Source: Chara braunii
Taxonomy: Eukaryota > Streptophyta > Charophyceae > Charales > Characeae
Length of the DNA stretch: 64,000 bases
Direction of reading: 5' to 3'
NCBI GenBank assembly: GCA_003427395.1
Contig: BFEA01000281.1
Location: 225,229-289,228, forward strand
Shown here: piece after piece, positions 55,564 through 64,000 of the stretch
Layout of the letters: each line of letters opens with the position of its first letter
How positions within the stretch are numbered: position 1 is the stretch's first letter
The notes under the pieces: model-generated
The model's input: the letters and a program-made list of their open reading frames with translations, nothing else
What the model was told of the DNA's origin: nothing
Database searches by the model: none
Position numbers and translations under genes: made by a program

Positions 55564-57907
55564 GTGTCCAGTTGATGTAGCTCAGTGGTTAGAGCACCCG
55601 TTGGAAATGTGCGTTGTGGTATGAGGTTGCGGGTTCAAAACTCAATTGCAATCTTGTGCATGGACACCGGCGGGGAGTTAGATTGACATACGGCTGGACA
55701 GACACTCCCTTCGGCTGACGCATGGTACTATTACAGATACTGTCTGAGCACCACCCAAGGGTTGTTCATGGTGTTGTATGCTGGTTCTGGGTTTCACATG
55801 GATTGCTTGGGGGTGCTGGTCCTGGGTGTTCTGTTTTTTTTTTTTTTTTTTTTTTTTTTGAAGTCCAGGGTGTTGTAGAGGTCAGTCAGTGAGTGCACAG
55901 TGATCGCCTGGAACTATGATCCTTATGAGACCCCATCCCAACCCTTCCTCGCGTCAATACTCCTAGCGCACCCCCTATCCCACTATCCTACCTCAGTGTG
56001 ACCAGCACTCAGGACCATCGCCCTACCCACGAGCAGGCAACNTGGACNGAACAGCAGTGATAGGCACCAGGGNTGAGCCANCCCTGGTGGAAGTGGAATT
56101 GANCGAACCTTGTCGAACGAGAACTTCGGACGCCAGGCCCAGACAATGAACTACAGGCCCCCATANATAGCCACCAGACNGTTCTATCNGAATGTCAGTA
56201 GGAACTGCACCCAATGGCACCCTATCCAACCAACCCGAACCTACTGCAGGCCCTAGACCCCACCAGTGACTAACTCCCCAGTCTGTTTTTTTGTGTGTAT
56301 ACTCTGTAAATCTGTGTATGGAATACGTGTATATATGGTTGTATGTTGCTCCCCACCATGGAGCATCTATGAAGTGAATAGTAAGTACTGGTGAGAAGTG
56401 CTCGTACCACCTCCCCTAGTACGTGTATATATATGTGTGTACTCTATGAATCGTGTGTGTATATCAAGGAGAGAACGGGGCAAGCTGGACAAGGACCCCC
56501 CGCAAGGACCGAGCCAAGCTCGAACCCGTAACCTTGTAACGTGTAATCGAAGACTCTACCGTATAGACAACTACCAGATATGGATCGAACGTGTGATATG
56601 CCAGACTGGGGAGAACATCAGAACACCCAAGACCAACACCCCAAGCAAACCCTGTAAACCCACAACCAACATACAACACCATGGACTACCCTTGGGTGGT
56701 GTGCAGGCAGTGCCTGTAATAGTACCATGCGTCAGCCCAAGGGGATGTGTGTCCAGCCGTGCGTCAAACTAACGCCCTGCCGGTGTCCATGCGCAAGGCT
56801 GCGGGGTTTTGAACCCGCAACCTTATACCACAATGCGCATTTCCAACCGGTGCTCTAACCACTGAGCTACATCAACTGGACTAGTCCTGGGTGTTTTGTT
56901 GATCTCCCCAGTCTGGCATATCACACGGTCGTGCCATTTCTCCCCAGTCTGGCATATCACAAGGTCGTGCCATTTCCACTAGTCGTTCACATGGTAGAGT
57001 CATACGATTACATGTTTCAAGGTCAAGGGTTCGAGCTTGGTTCGGACCTTGGGGGGGATCCTTGTCCAGCTTACCCCGTTCTCTCTTCTATATACACACA
57101 TGATGCTGCCTTTACCTCTCGATACATTGATTCACAGAGCACACACAGCGTTCGGGCATATACATAGCTTGCGAACTATACATGGCCTACGGGCTACATA
57201 CACAAGTTTCCACACATAGTGCTGTCTGTACATCTTCACACATAGATACACGAAGCATACACAGCCTTCGGGTATGCACATACATTGCGAACTATACAAC
57301 TATCAGACTGGGGCGGTCTAGTCACTGGGTGGGGTCTAGTATCTGCGGTAGGGACAGGTATGGGCCACCGGAGTTCCTACTGATATTCGGGTAGAACGGT
57401 CTAGTGGCTATATATAAGGCTTAGACCCTGGGGTAAGGGTAGGGGTATAAGTCGCTCAGGCCAGTCCGAGTTCCGCTTGGCCTTGGGTAAGCCAGGGAAA
57501 GGACGGCAAGACTGCTTCAATGGGTGCTACCCTGTCTGAAACCTAGGGCCCGAGTCTCTTGGGGCCTGTAGTAGATTGTCTGGGCTTGGTGTCCAAAGTT
57601 CCTGCTCGACAAGGCTCGTCCAATTCCGCTTCCACCAGGGCTGGGCAACCTATCAGCCCTGGTGCCTATCACTCGTTCGGTCCAAGTTACCTGCCCATTG
57701 GTAGGGTAATGGTCCTGAGTGCTGGTCACACTGAGGTAGGATAGTGTGATAGGGGGTGCACTAGGAGTATTGACGTGAGGATGGGATGGGAGGTCGTCTC
57801 ATATTCCAGGACACCCATGGCCTACTGCTCCAGGCGATCACTGTGTACTCAGTGGCTGGCCTCTACAACACGATGGACTCAAAAAAAAAAAAAAAAAAAA
57901 AAAAAAG
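55564..57907 (+). mobile_element. tRNA-headed retroposon S, outer copy
   Basis: Starts GTGTCCAGTTGATGTAGCTC with A-box (TAGCTCAGTGGTTAGAGCA) and B-box (GGTTGCGGGTTCAAA) type motifs. A second tRNA-like module lies at 56983-57050 (GGTAGAGTCA ... CAAGGGTTCGAGC). It ends in poly(A) at 57880-57906. It is interrupted by the inner copy, leaving about 1.28 kb of its own. A perfect 15-bp duplication AGATGGAGCCTCCCT flanks it (55549-55563 and 57908-57922). Too long for a typical SINE; no ORF. Confidence 0.88.
55834..56883 (-). mobile_element. tRNA-headed retroposon S, inner copy (inverted)
   Basis: Minus-strand full-length copy of about 1050 bp. Head at 56883 (GTCCAGTTGATGTAGCTCAG, GGTTGCGGGTTCAAA), second tRNA-like module at about 56590-56500 (GGTAGAGTC, GGTTACGGGTTCGAGC), body, and tail TTCAAAAAAA (T run 55834-55859 on the plus strand). 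It is flanked by GTCCTGGGTGTTCTG (55819-55833) and GTCCTGGGTGTTTTG (56884-56898), a 15-bp target duplication with one change. It sits inside the outer copy. Confidence 0.9.
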
Positions 57908-58013
57908 AGATGGAGCCTCCCTTCGAGTGCTAGTGGTGCCTGCTCTTATCAGCACCCCTAGCATCAGCGCGGGTTGTTCTCAGGAAAAAAAAAAAAAAAG
58001 AGGAAACTATGTG

Positions 58014-58199
58014 GGAGTCACAAAATTGAGTTATAGTTGCAGTATGGGCCAAGATACAGTTTCGAATTGCAGTTTGGGCAATGTATAGTATACAACCCAG
58101 CTTTTTGTCCAGGTAGGGTGCCTGAAGTGCAATTGCAAACTGTATCTTGCCCCATATATAGTGCAATTAAAACTCGTTTTTCAACGGTTTTGTGACTTA
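58014..58199. mobile_element. MITE-like inverted repeat, about 186 bp
   Basis: The ends AGTCACAAAA and TTTTGTGACTT are inverted. Inner arms GGCCAAGATACAGTTTCGAA and TTGCAAACTGTATCTTGCCC pair over about 35 bp. Confidence 0.65.
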
Positions 58200-58231
58200 C
58201 TGAAGTTACCCCAACGTGAAATGCGCATGAA

Positions 58232-58460
58232 CATAGAGTTTTGCAATCCGTAAACATAGATGTATATTTTTTTTGGATTTGAAACTAGGTTTAGGTTGGG
58301 ATTTGTGTGTGGTGAAGCAATATATGGATCCATGTCTGACATTCGTGCGCAGAGTTTTGCAATCCATAAACATACATGTATAATTATTTTTGGATGTGAA
58401 AGTAGGTTTACGTTGGGGTTTGTGTGTCGTGAAGCAATATATGGATCCATGTCCGACAGC
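58232..58460. repeat. two-copy tandem repeat, about 118 bp
   Basis: AGAGTTTTGCAATCC ... GAAGCAATATATGGATCCAT occurs twice in a row with about 90% identity by eye. Confidence 0.88.
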
Positions 58461-59110
58461 CCTTCCCCCTGCAACTTGGAAAAAAATGAGCGACACCTCA
58501 TTATCACGAATTCACGATCAAAGTTTTTGGACTTGATAGCATTTTTCATCTAACGAGATGCTGAAATTAACACACTGTATTGTTAGGAGTTAGGCGTACT
58601 GGACGGAGAAGACTGATGGCGCCAGGCAAATTGCGTGCTGCGTGGGTTCGACAGGACCTGGCATACAGCAACAATTACGTACGATAGATACCTTTGTTTG
58701 TATGTAGTGTCATATTATTATAGTGAACCCGGGCAAGAGCCGTGGCCTTTGGCCTATCAAGAGGGGCGTATGAAACAAACTCAATTTGTGTCCAATTTGG
58801 GCAACCTACAGGTTGATTAAAACAAGCTAGTCTAACAGGCAATGATTGGAGAATGAAGGTCAAAAGGCCCCCTGTTTGCATGACATGCCTGCCAGGATTG
58901 GCCGTGTGAGCGTGTTGTCACTTAGTACACAAATGACCCGGAAGCAGTACATACCTTCGTAAGCCCTGAAGTTGGCACTGTATTAGGTTATTACCACTTC
59001 CAAGGGGGGTAGCCACAATCACGACCAATAATTCTAAATATACTACTGAGAGCATATTACGCATACTAGGCCCTCAAAGTCACAAATCAATGTCCTGATG
59101 GAATCCTCCT
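58461..59110. other. no recognisable gene
   Basis: Short frames only. A GTGGGTTCGAC motif at 58641 resembles a B box, but no A box is convincing. Confidence 0.45.
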
Positions 59111-59243
59111 TTTTTTTTAATAAATAAACCCGTCATAACAGATAGGAGTGATGATAAGAGCATACACCCCTACCTGTCACATACGGGGCTCCAGTCTATT
59201 GGTGGGGAGCATCACCTGCTGAAAAATGGGTCCGGCGTCCCTT
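59111..59243 (-). mobile_element. R retroposon, full-length copy
   Basis: The minus strand from 59243: GGGACGCCGGACCC ... AGCAGGTGATGCTCCCC ... CTGGAGCC, then TGCTCTTATCACTCCTA and a tail (T run 59111-59119 on the plus strand). It matches the R copy at 57908-58000 in its 3' half. Confidence 0.7.
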
Positions 59244-59299
59244 GAAATACAATCATTGAGTTCAATAGAAAGCATCCGCTGAGCATCAAGAATGGACTA

Positions 59300-60540
59300 C
59301 CTCTTCAGCCAGTTTTCTCATCGCCTGATGAAAGGACTATATCTAGCAGTTTCCCATTCAAATATTCATAACACAGCCCCATGGTATACCCTCAATCACA
59401 CCCTACCAATTTTTCCTACTGTCTCTCATCCTCACCCTCCCCAAACCATTGAAGGTTCACTAATGCCCGTTGAGATGGAGGAAAAAGATTCGGAAAAAAA
59501 TCAGATGTTCTCAAGGTAGTCCCTTGTTGGATGTCAAACCAGTCTTGAAAAATAATCTGCTAATCCTGTTTGAAGGATACCTGATCTCCTTCCTCTCCTG
59601 GCGAGACCACCTCCCCCAGTTTCTTCCCTGGTACATCCCCCAGCCAGTCTGAATTGAATTTTTGAATTTTTTGTTTAATATATATATATTTTTTTAGATT
59701 CATAAGAACTGTTTTCGTCGTTTTCCATTGAGCCCTGAGTTCTGTTTGTACAAACTGTTGAATTATTTCTGCCATCTCTTTACCTTCGATCTTCACATCT
59801 TCCATTGTGTTAACACATCTCTTGTACCATGAGGGCCACAAAACTGCCTTCCTTCCTATTTTAAAGTTCTGTTGAAAATTTGATAATGAGACCAGGGGTG
59901 GATTCCAGTATCCTAGAAGGATAGCCCTCTAGTCCCAGGGCCATTCCAAGCTTGTCATTCTTTGCCATACATAATCCCATGGTCGCCAAGACTCGCCATA
60001 ATGAGGTTGTTCCTGGGCATTGCAAAAAAACGTGTTCATGACACCATGGTAGAGCCAAACCTCTTTGTTCTAGTGTAGAACGGTCTATCAACCAATCATT
60101 AGTTGGTAAGCATCTATGATTTATCGGCCATTGCAATGATGCAAACTTTGAAGGTCTTTCCTTGTGTCCCTGACAACACTTGATTGGTTTGAATGAGTCT
60201 TTATAGATGTTGAGATGTCGCACCCAGCGGTCTTGTATAATATTTTGGATGTTTATTTTGGGCCGCAATAGTCTGTGTGACGCCTTAACTGTAAGGGATT
60301 ATAATCTCTGGGTTTACACCTCCTATTAGTACACCATATCCAATCAGCCGGGTGCAAGGGAAGTTCTGGAATTGGATAGTGTGGAAGGAAAATTGTCCAG
60401 CCTTTAGTGGCTGAACAGTATAATGCTCTAACTCTGTATAGTACCTCAAAGGGGAAGAATTCTACTTTATGGAATCCTCCTTCTATGATAAGTTTCATGC
60501 CTTGAATATACAGCTCGGTCTGTGGTGGGAGAGTAGAGGG
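59300..60540 (-). mobile_element. LINE-C, 5'-truncated LINE 3' end
   Basis: Minus-strand remnants of the LINE-A/B family. 60253-60498 has FFPFEVLYRVRALY, KGW and PIPELPLHPADWIW. 59861-60268 has the zinc finger lead-in LQWPINHRCLPTNDWLIDRS, then LPWC directly followed by HEHVFLQCPG, so the segment with the second Cys of C-x2-C is deleted. 59480-59841 has the C-terminal domain (FNSDWLGDVPGKKLG, VSFKQD, FQDWFD, then FFPNLFPPSQRALV). No RT is left. The 5' break is near 60540. Confidence 0.85.
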
Positions 60541-60544
60541 CGTG

Positions 60545-61080
60545 AGTTACTGGTTTGTCAACTTAGGGGCTACTAGGTGAGCGGGAGCGCTGCGCCCCGC
60601 TCGACGCTACGTACTCAAGGCGACGGCGCGTGGCGACGATGGTGGCCCTTCTTTTTGAAGCCCTGGCGCTTAGTGCACGCGCAGGAGACCGCAGGCACTT
60701 GACCACACCATGTCACAAGCTGATGTGGCAGTTGGTCTGACTCCCGGTGGCGTTCAGTTTTTGGGAGTTCCACGTTTCATTCCATTGCTGCTGCGTTGCT
60801 GCACGTGGCATTTGGCCTGAGAGGCGTTGGCTATGTCGATGTCTGTGGAACACAGTGGAGTTAGCCCTAGGTATCCTGAAGTTTGAGTGATTTCAATAAC
60901 GGTCTGCCATTGCGGTACTGCTCACCATCATCCTTGCCTTCACCATCACTACCAGGTCGCGATTCGACATCACCCCACTGCTTCCTATCAGGGGTATTGC
61001 TCGACATTAGGGTGGTGTCCGTCTTCAGGGGCAATCAAGGCACAGTTATCGCCATTACAATGAGGCTATCAGGGGCGCTG
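60545..61080. other. no recognisable gene
   Basis: GC-rich unique DNA passing into CAT-rich sequence. The phrase ATCAGGGGYRYTGYTCG recurs (60988, 61068). Confidence 0.45.
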
Positions 61081-61089
61081 TTCGTTATC

Positions 61090-61700
61090 AAGTTGATGCT
61101 CGTCATCATCATCATCAAGGTTTGCTAGCATCATGATGACGTTAGTTGTCATCATTAGGATATTATCTGTTATCATCACTTGAAAGGGTGTGATTAGTCG
61201 TTTTTTCATCACCATTAGGTCATAATTGCTCGTCATTCTAATCATCATTACATTCCGTGTGGGCTTTGTCATTACCAGCGTTATCATCACAGTGTTGCTG
61301 GTCATTACCACCACCTGTAGCATCACCATCATCATCATTATCAATCTCATCACCATCATCCTTATAAAATAATTCCCTTAACTGCACTCCTTATTAGTGG
61401 GATGTCACCGATATCATCTGCAGGCGAGTCTGCTCGCCAATATCATCCTTAAAATCTCCAATCTTAGGGTACTGTTCTCGGTCACCCATCCCATCATAAG
61501 TCCTCAATACCATCATCGTCATTACCACCATCTATGGCAGTATCATCGATATCATTATCATCATCATTACTATCATCCTTATAAAAATCATCATTAATCC
61601 AATCTCTACTAGGGGGTCATTACCGATATCATCTGCAGGTGAGTTCGCTCGCCAATACTCTCCTTATAACCCTTTGTTTTAGGGCACCGTTCTTGTCAGC
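61090..61700. repeat. CAT/TCA-rich tract with an 85-bp direct repeat
   Basis: Degenerate ATC/CAT triplets. A block with ACCGATATCATCTGCAGG, GAGT, TGCTCGCCAAT or CGCTCGCCAAT and GTTCT occurs at 61400-61485 and 61622-61705. Confidence 0.75.
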
Positions 61701-61709
61701 AATTAGTAT

Positions 61710-62740
61710 TTTTTTTTCCGACACTTTGATCATGATTTTTCTTTTTTCATGTTCACTCTCTTGAGTGGTTCCACCTCATGAGATTTTTCTCTAGGCTAAT
61801 TGGCCGCTTCATCTGTTGGGTGCGCTTCAGTCGGGATAGGGCTTCTGTGGTCACGGTTTGGATTCTTGGGGGAAGGGTGGGGGTTGGTATTGGGGAGCCT
61901 TACTTTACAGGGGCGCTGCAAGGTGGGAGGTGGCTGCCCTGTCGGGGGTGGGGCAGATTGGTGGTTTATCCTTGTCTGGGGCCGGGGTGGGAGAGTTGGT
62001 CGCCTTTAACCCTGGCGGGGGCAGATAGGGATAAGGGGAGGGCAAAGGTATCCTTTAGGAGGGAATTGGATGCCTTTGCGGATGGGTGGGAAGGAGGGGG
62101 TCTGTTCCAGTTTGGGGCCGAGGTGTTTTTCCTCGGCGGTGGCAGCATGGAACAGGGTTTGCGGGCAGGGGGAAGTTTCTTTGTGCGGTGACTTTTGGAA
62201 GCTTCTTGGACAAATTATGGTATATTAAGCCTTCCGGGGTCTTGAAAGCTAGAGCAGCATCTGGTCTTCTTCTTCGTTAGGATATTCGATTTCGGAGATG
62301 GTTGCACTTGGACTGACATCGGCAACGTTGCTCTGTTCTGTGCCCTCAGTTTGTCGATGCCAAAACGACACTGGCCGGAGCTGGGGTGTTACCATGTAAC
62401 CTGCAACGGCAGGAGTGTGAGGCCTTGTAGAGAGATCTGGGGTTTGCGGAGGGAGGAAGGTAAGCCAGTGGCGAATTGTGGGGGACCGCCTTGACAGCCT
62501 ATGGGGTCAGGGATAGTCTTGGTGGCGAGAAGAGGTCAGCTATGGATGATGTTGGTCTGGTCAATACTGTCTTTGTGTAGTAATGTCCCGGTATAGGGAG
62601 GGCTAGGAGTTGCTCTATATTTAGGAAACTGGAATGGCAGATATAGCATAGTATTCAATTTTTTAGTTCTTCATCAAAAACGATTCTTAGCCGAAGCCGG
62701 GTAATGGCCCCGACACCTCATATGTTGTGTAATAATTCAT
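61710..62740. other. no certain gene
   Basis: The 137-codon plus frame at 61778-62191 is Gly/Trp-rich from G-rich DNA and lacks motifs. The rest is unique. Confidence 0.4.
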
Positions 62741-62822
62741 GTGGGACGCTGGACCCGGTTTCCAGCACGTGTTGTTCCCCACGAATAGATTGGAGCAAAT
62801 TGTCCAAAAAAAAATTAAAAAA
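62741..62822 (+). mobile_element. R retroposon, short copy with A tail
   Basis: GGGACGCTGGACCCGGTTTC ... TCCCCACGAATAGATTGGAG, then an A-rich tail 62804-62822. The 3' half of R is missing. Confidence 0.7.
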
Positions 62823-62829
62823 AGGGGGC

Positions 62830-63165
62830 TAATAGGTGATTGCTTGGGCCTGGCATCCGAAGTACCCGTATGACGAGGCTCGTTCGACTATGCTTCCACC
62901 AGGGCTGGGTTGCTAGCCCTGGTGCCTGTGACTACTGTTCGGTCCAAGCTCCCCTCTATACTGGTAGGGTGATGGTCCTGAGTGCTGGTCACACTGAGGT
63001 AGGATAGTAGGGATAGGGGATGCGGTAGGAGTACTGACTCAAGAATGGGATAGGACGTGGCCTCGTCTCCTCAGGGCGACCACGGCTAACCGCTTCTGGC
63101 GATCAATGTGTGCCTAGCAACTGGCCTATACAACACCCTGGACTTACAACAGAAAAAAAGAAAGA
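62830..63165 (+). mobile_element. retroposon S, 5'-truncated copy
   Basis: Matches the 3' third of S (57560-57885): CTTCCACCAGGGCTGG, AGCCCTGGTGCCT, ATGGTCCTGAGTGCTGGTCA, CACTGAGGTAGGATAG, then CTATACAACACCCTGGACTT and an A-rich tail. No tRNA-like head. Confidence 0.85.
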
Positions 63166-63169
63166 AAAA

Positions 63170-63322
63170 AAAGGTTTTTTTTTTTTTTTTTTTTTTTTTC
63201 AAAAGACACACCTTGTAGTGCGAGTGATACTGATTAAACACAAATACCACTAGCACCCAGGGGAGGCTCCATCTATTGGTGGGGAGCATCACCTGCTGGA
63301 AAACGGGTCCAGCGTCCCTTGT
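63170..63322 (-). mobile_element. R retroposon, full-length copy with poly(A)
   Basis: Minus strand 63322-63199: GGGACGCTGGACCCGTTTTC ... CAATAGATGGAGCCTCCC, then GTGCTAGTGGTATTTG and TGTGTCTTTTG followed by a long A run (T run 63173-63198 on the plus strand). This copy defines the 3' end of R. Confidence 0.8.
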
Positions 63323-63329
63323 ACAAAAT

Positions 63330-64000
63330 TGAAATAAGAGGGGAGGTCGCTCTGATAGGGGATGGGAGGATTAAAGAGAATTTCTGCCAGCATTGATTAC
63401 TCTGGGATCAAAGGATTTACTCTGCAGGGAAAGGGTGATGTTTCGTCTGGTAAGCATTCCCCGGGGGGTGCTGGGGGGAAGGCATTTGCAGAGCCATCTC
63501 TTCAGCCTTGATTCGGCCGCCAGAAAATCATCTCTTCCTGCATGCCTATTCTGCGCCTGAGGAACTCCATCTCCAGTACTTCTTGTCCACACCGGGGCGC
63601 TCACCGGCTCTTCGGATCTTGAATCTTGTGTAGGAAGTTTTGTGTCACCCCAGGGGGGCACCTGGGGGAGGCAACTTAAGTGAAGGGCTCAGCTGGAGCA
63701 AGCGGGTGGGGAGGAAAAGGGTCCGAGAAATCAGTAGGGGGTCGCATCGGGAACGAAGGCTCGAAATTGGTCCAATCATCGAAAACCAGGCGGTAATCTC
63801 TGAGGGGGACCTGTTGTACTCCATCCTGTCCACTTGGTTGATCCCCTCCCCACTGTATCTTAGCTACCCAACCCCCTCAGTCTCCCCCAAGCCATTTTGT
63901 GCAGAAGGCCGCGAGGGCCCGCTTAATGTCCTGGCCCATTTGAAAAGTATCCAGCTGGCTTTTCAAATCGTACCATCTACNCANCNATTCCACCTGAATC
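63330..64000 (-). mobile_element. LINE-D 3' end, cut by the window
   Basis: The minus strand from 64000: DLKSQLDTFQMGQDIKRALA, FCTKWLGGD with an in-frame TGA, KIQWGGDQ, then YRLVFDDWTNFEP and MRPPTDFSDPFPPHPLAP, then a stop near 63680. This is the same C-terminal domain as LINE-A to C. The following 350 bp are 3' UTR. Three Ns lie at 63981-63986. The two minus ORFs at 63371-63833 are in other frames. Confidence 0.75.

Larger units (their letters stand above)
55503..58000 (+). mobile_element. R retroposon, host of a nested insertion
   Basis: R sequence at 55503-55563 (GGGACGCTGGACCCGGTTTC ... AGATGGAGCCTCCCT) resumes at 57908 and ends with a poly(A) run at 57985-57999. The uninterrupted element would be about 140 bp plus tail. 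It has two potential hairpins (GCTGG/CCAGC and GCTCC/GGAGC). No tRNA-like box is seen. Confidence 0.75.

Noticed and set aside
55567-55650. Functional tRNA gene
   Set aside because: It is the head of retroposon S, repeated inverted at 56883, with poly(A) and target duplication.
58620-58690. Another tRNA-like head
   Set aside because: Only a B-box-like motif; no A box at the right distance.
61778-62191. 137-codon Gly/Trp-rich protein
   Set aside because: Comes from G-rich DNA; no domain or repeat pattern of a real protein.

Overview
The window looks like repeat-rich nuclear DNA from a eukaryote, most likely a plant or streptophyte-type genome. This rests on L1-like LINEs with a C2HC zinc finger after the reverse transcriptase, a Ty3/Gypsy element, a PIF/Harbinger transposase, a separate Myb/SANT-like gene of the kind Harbinger elements carry, tRNA-derived retroposons, and very long CT/GA/TG/TA/CAT microsatellites. 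A charophyte alga would fit, but the sequence alone does not prove a species. There is no bacterial operon, no rRNA, and no convincing intact host gene. Three assembly gaps (10102-10744, 25105-25817, 54512-54783) and scattered single Ns show a draft assembly.

Layout. 1-5600 is a LINE on the minus strand (LINE-A), head to head with a related plus-strand LINE (LINE-B, about 5600-11905, poly(A) at its end). A minus-strand ORF1-like fragment follows (11920-12720). 13-21 kb holds low-complexity DNA, a tRNA-like retroposon, a large near-perfect foldback (16117-16454), small MITEs, and a TA-linked repeat whose minus strand carries the conserved core of a hammerhead ribozyme. 20.8-23.2 kb has a Harbinger-type MITE followed by a broken Harbinger transposase. 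24.3-28 kb has CAT/CT/TG arrays, GAACGCG motif clusters on both sides of a gap, and the first copy of a large dispersed repeat (family X). 28-33.4 kb holds a triplet of covarying hairpins, microsatellites, more hammerhead-repeat fragments and a broken Myb/SANT-like gene. 34.9-39.0 kb is a purine-rich block plus three adjacent, unrelated minisatellites. 39.6-43.3 kb is a second copy of family X, split by an array of about 18 hairpins with a constant AACTTA loop and covarying stems. A second small hairpin array follows.

44.2-51.25 kb is a decayed Ty3/Gypsy element on the minus strand in the order gag, zinc knuckle, protease, RT, RNase H, integrase, with a degraded ORF after pol. 51.8-52.9 kb is an unrecognised decayed coding stretch. 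55.5-58.0 kb is a three-level nest of retroposons with two target-site duplications readable in the sequence. 59.3-60.5 kb and 63.3-64.0 kb are 5'-truncated or window-cut LINE 3' ends.

The readable coding sequences are almost all mobile-element genes in decay. The most notable signals are structural: the hammerhead core, the two hairpin arrays and the hairpin triplet with compensatory changes, the foldback family, and a conserved C-terminal LINE domain present in all four LINE copies.
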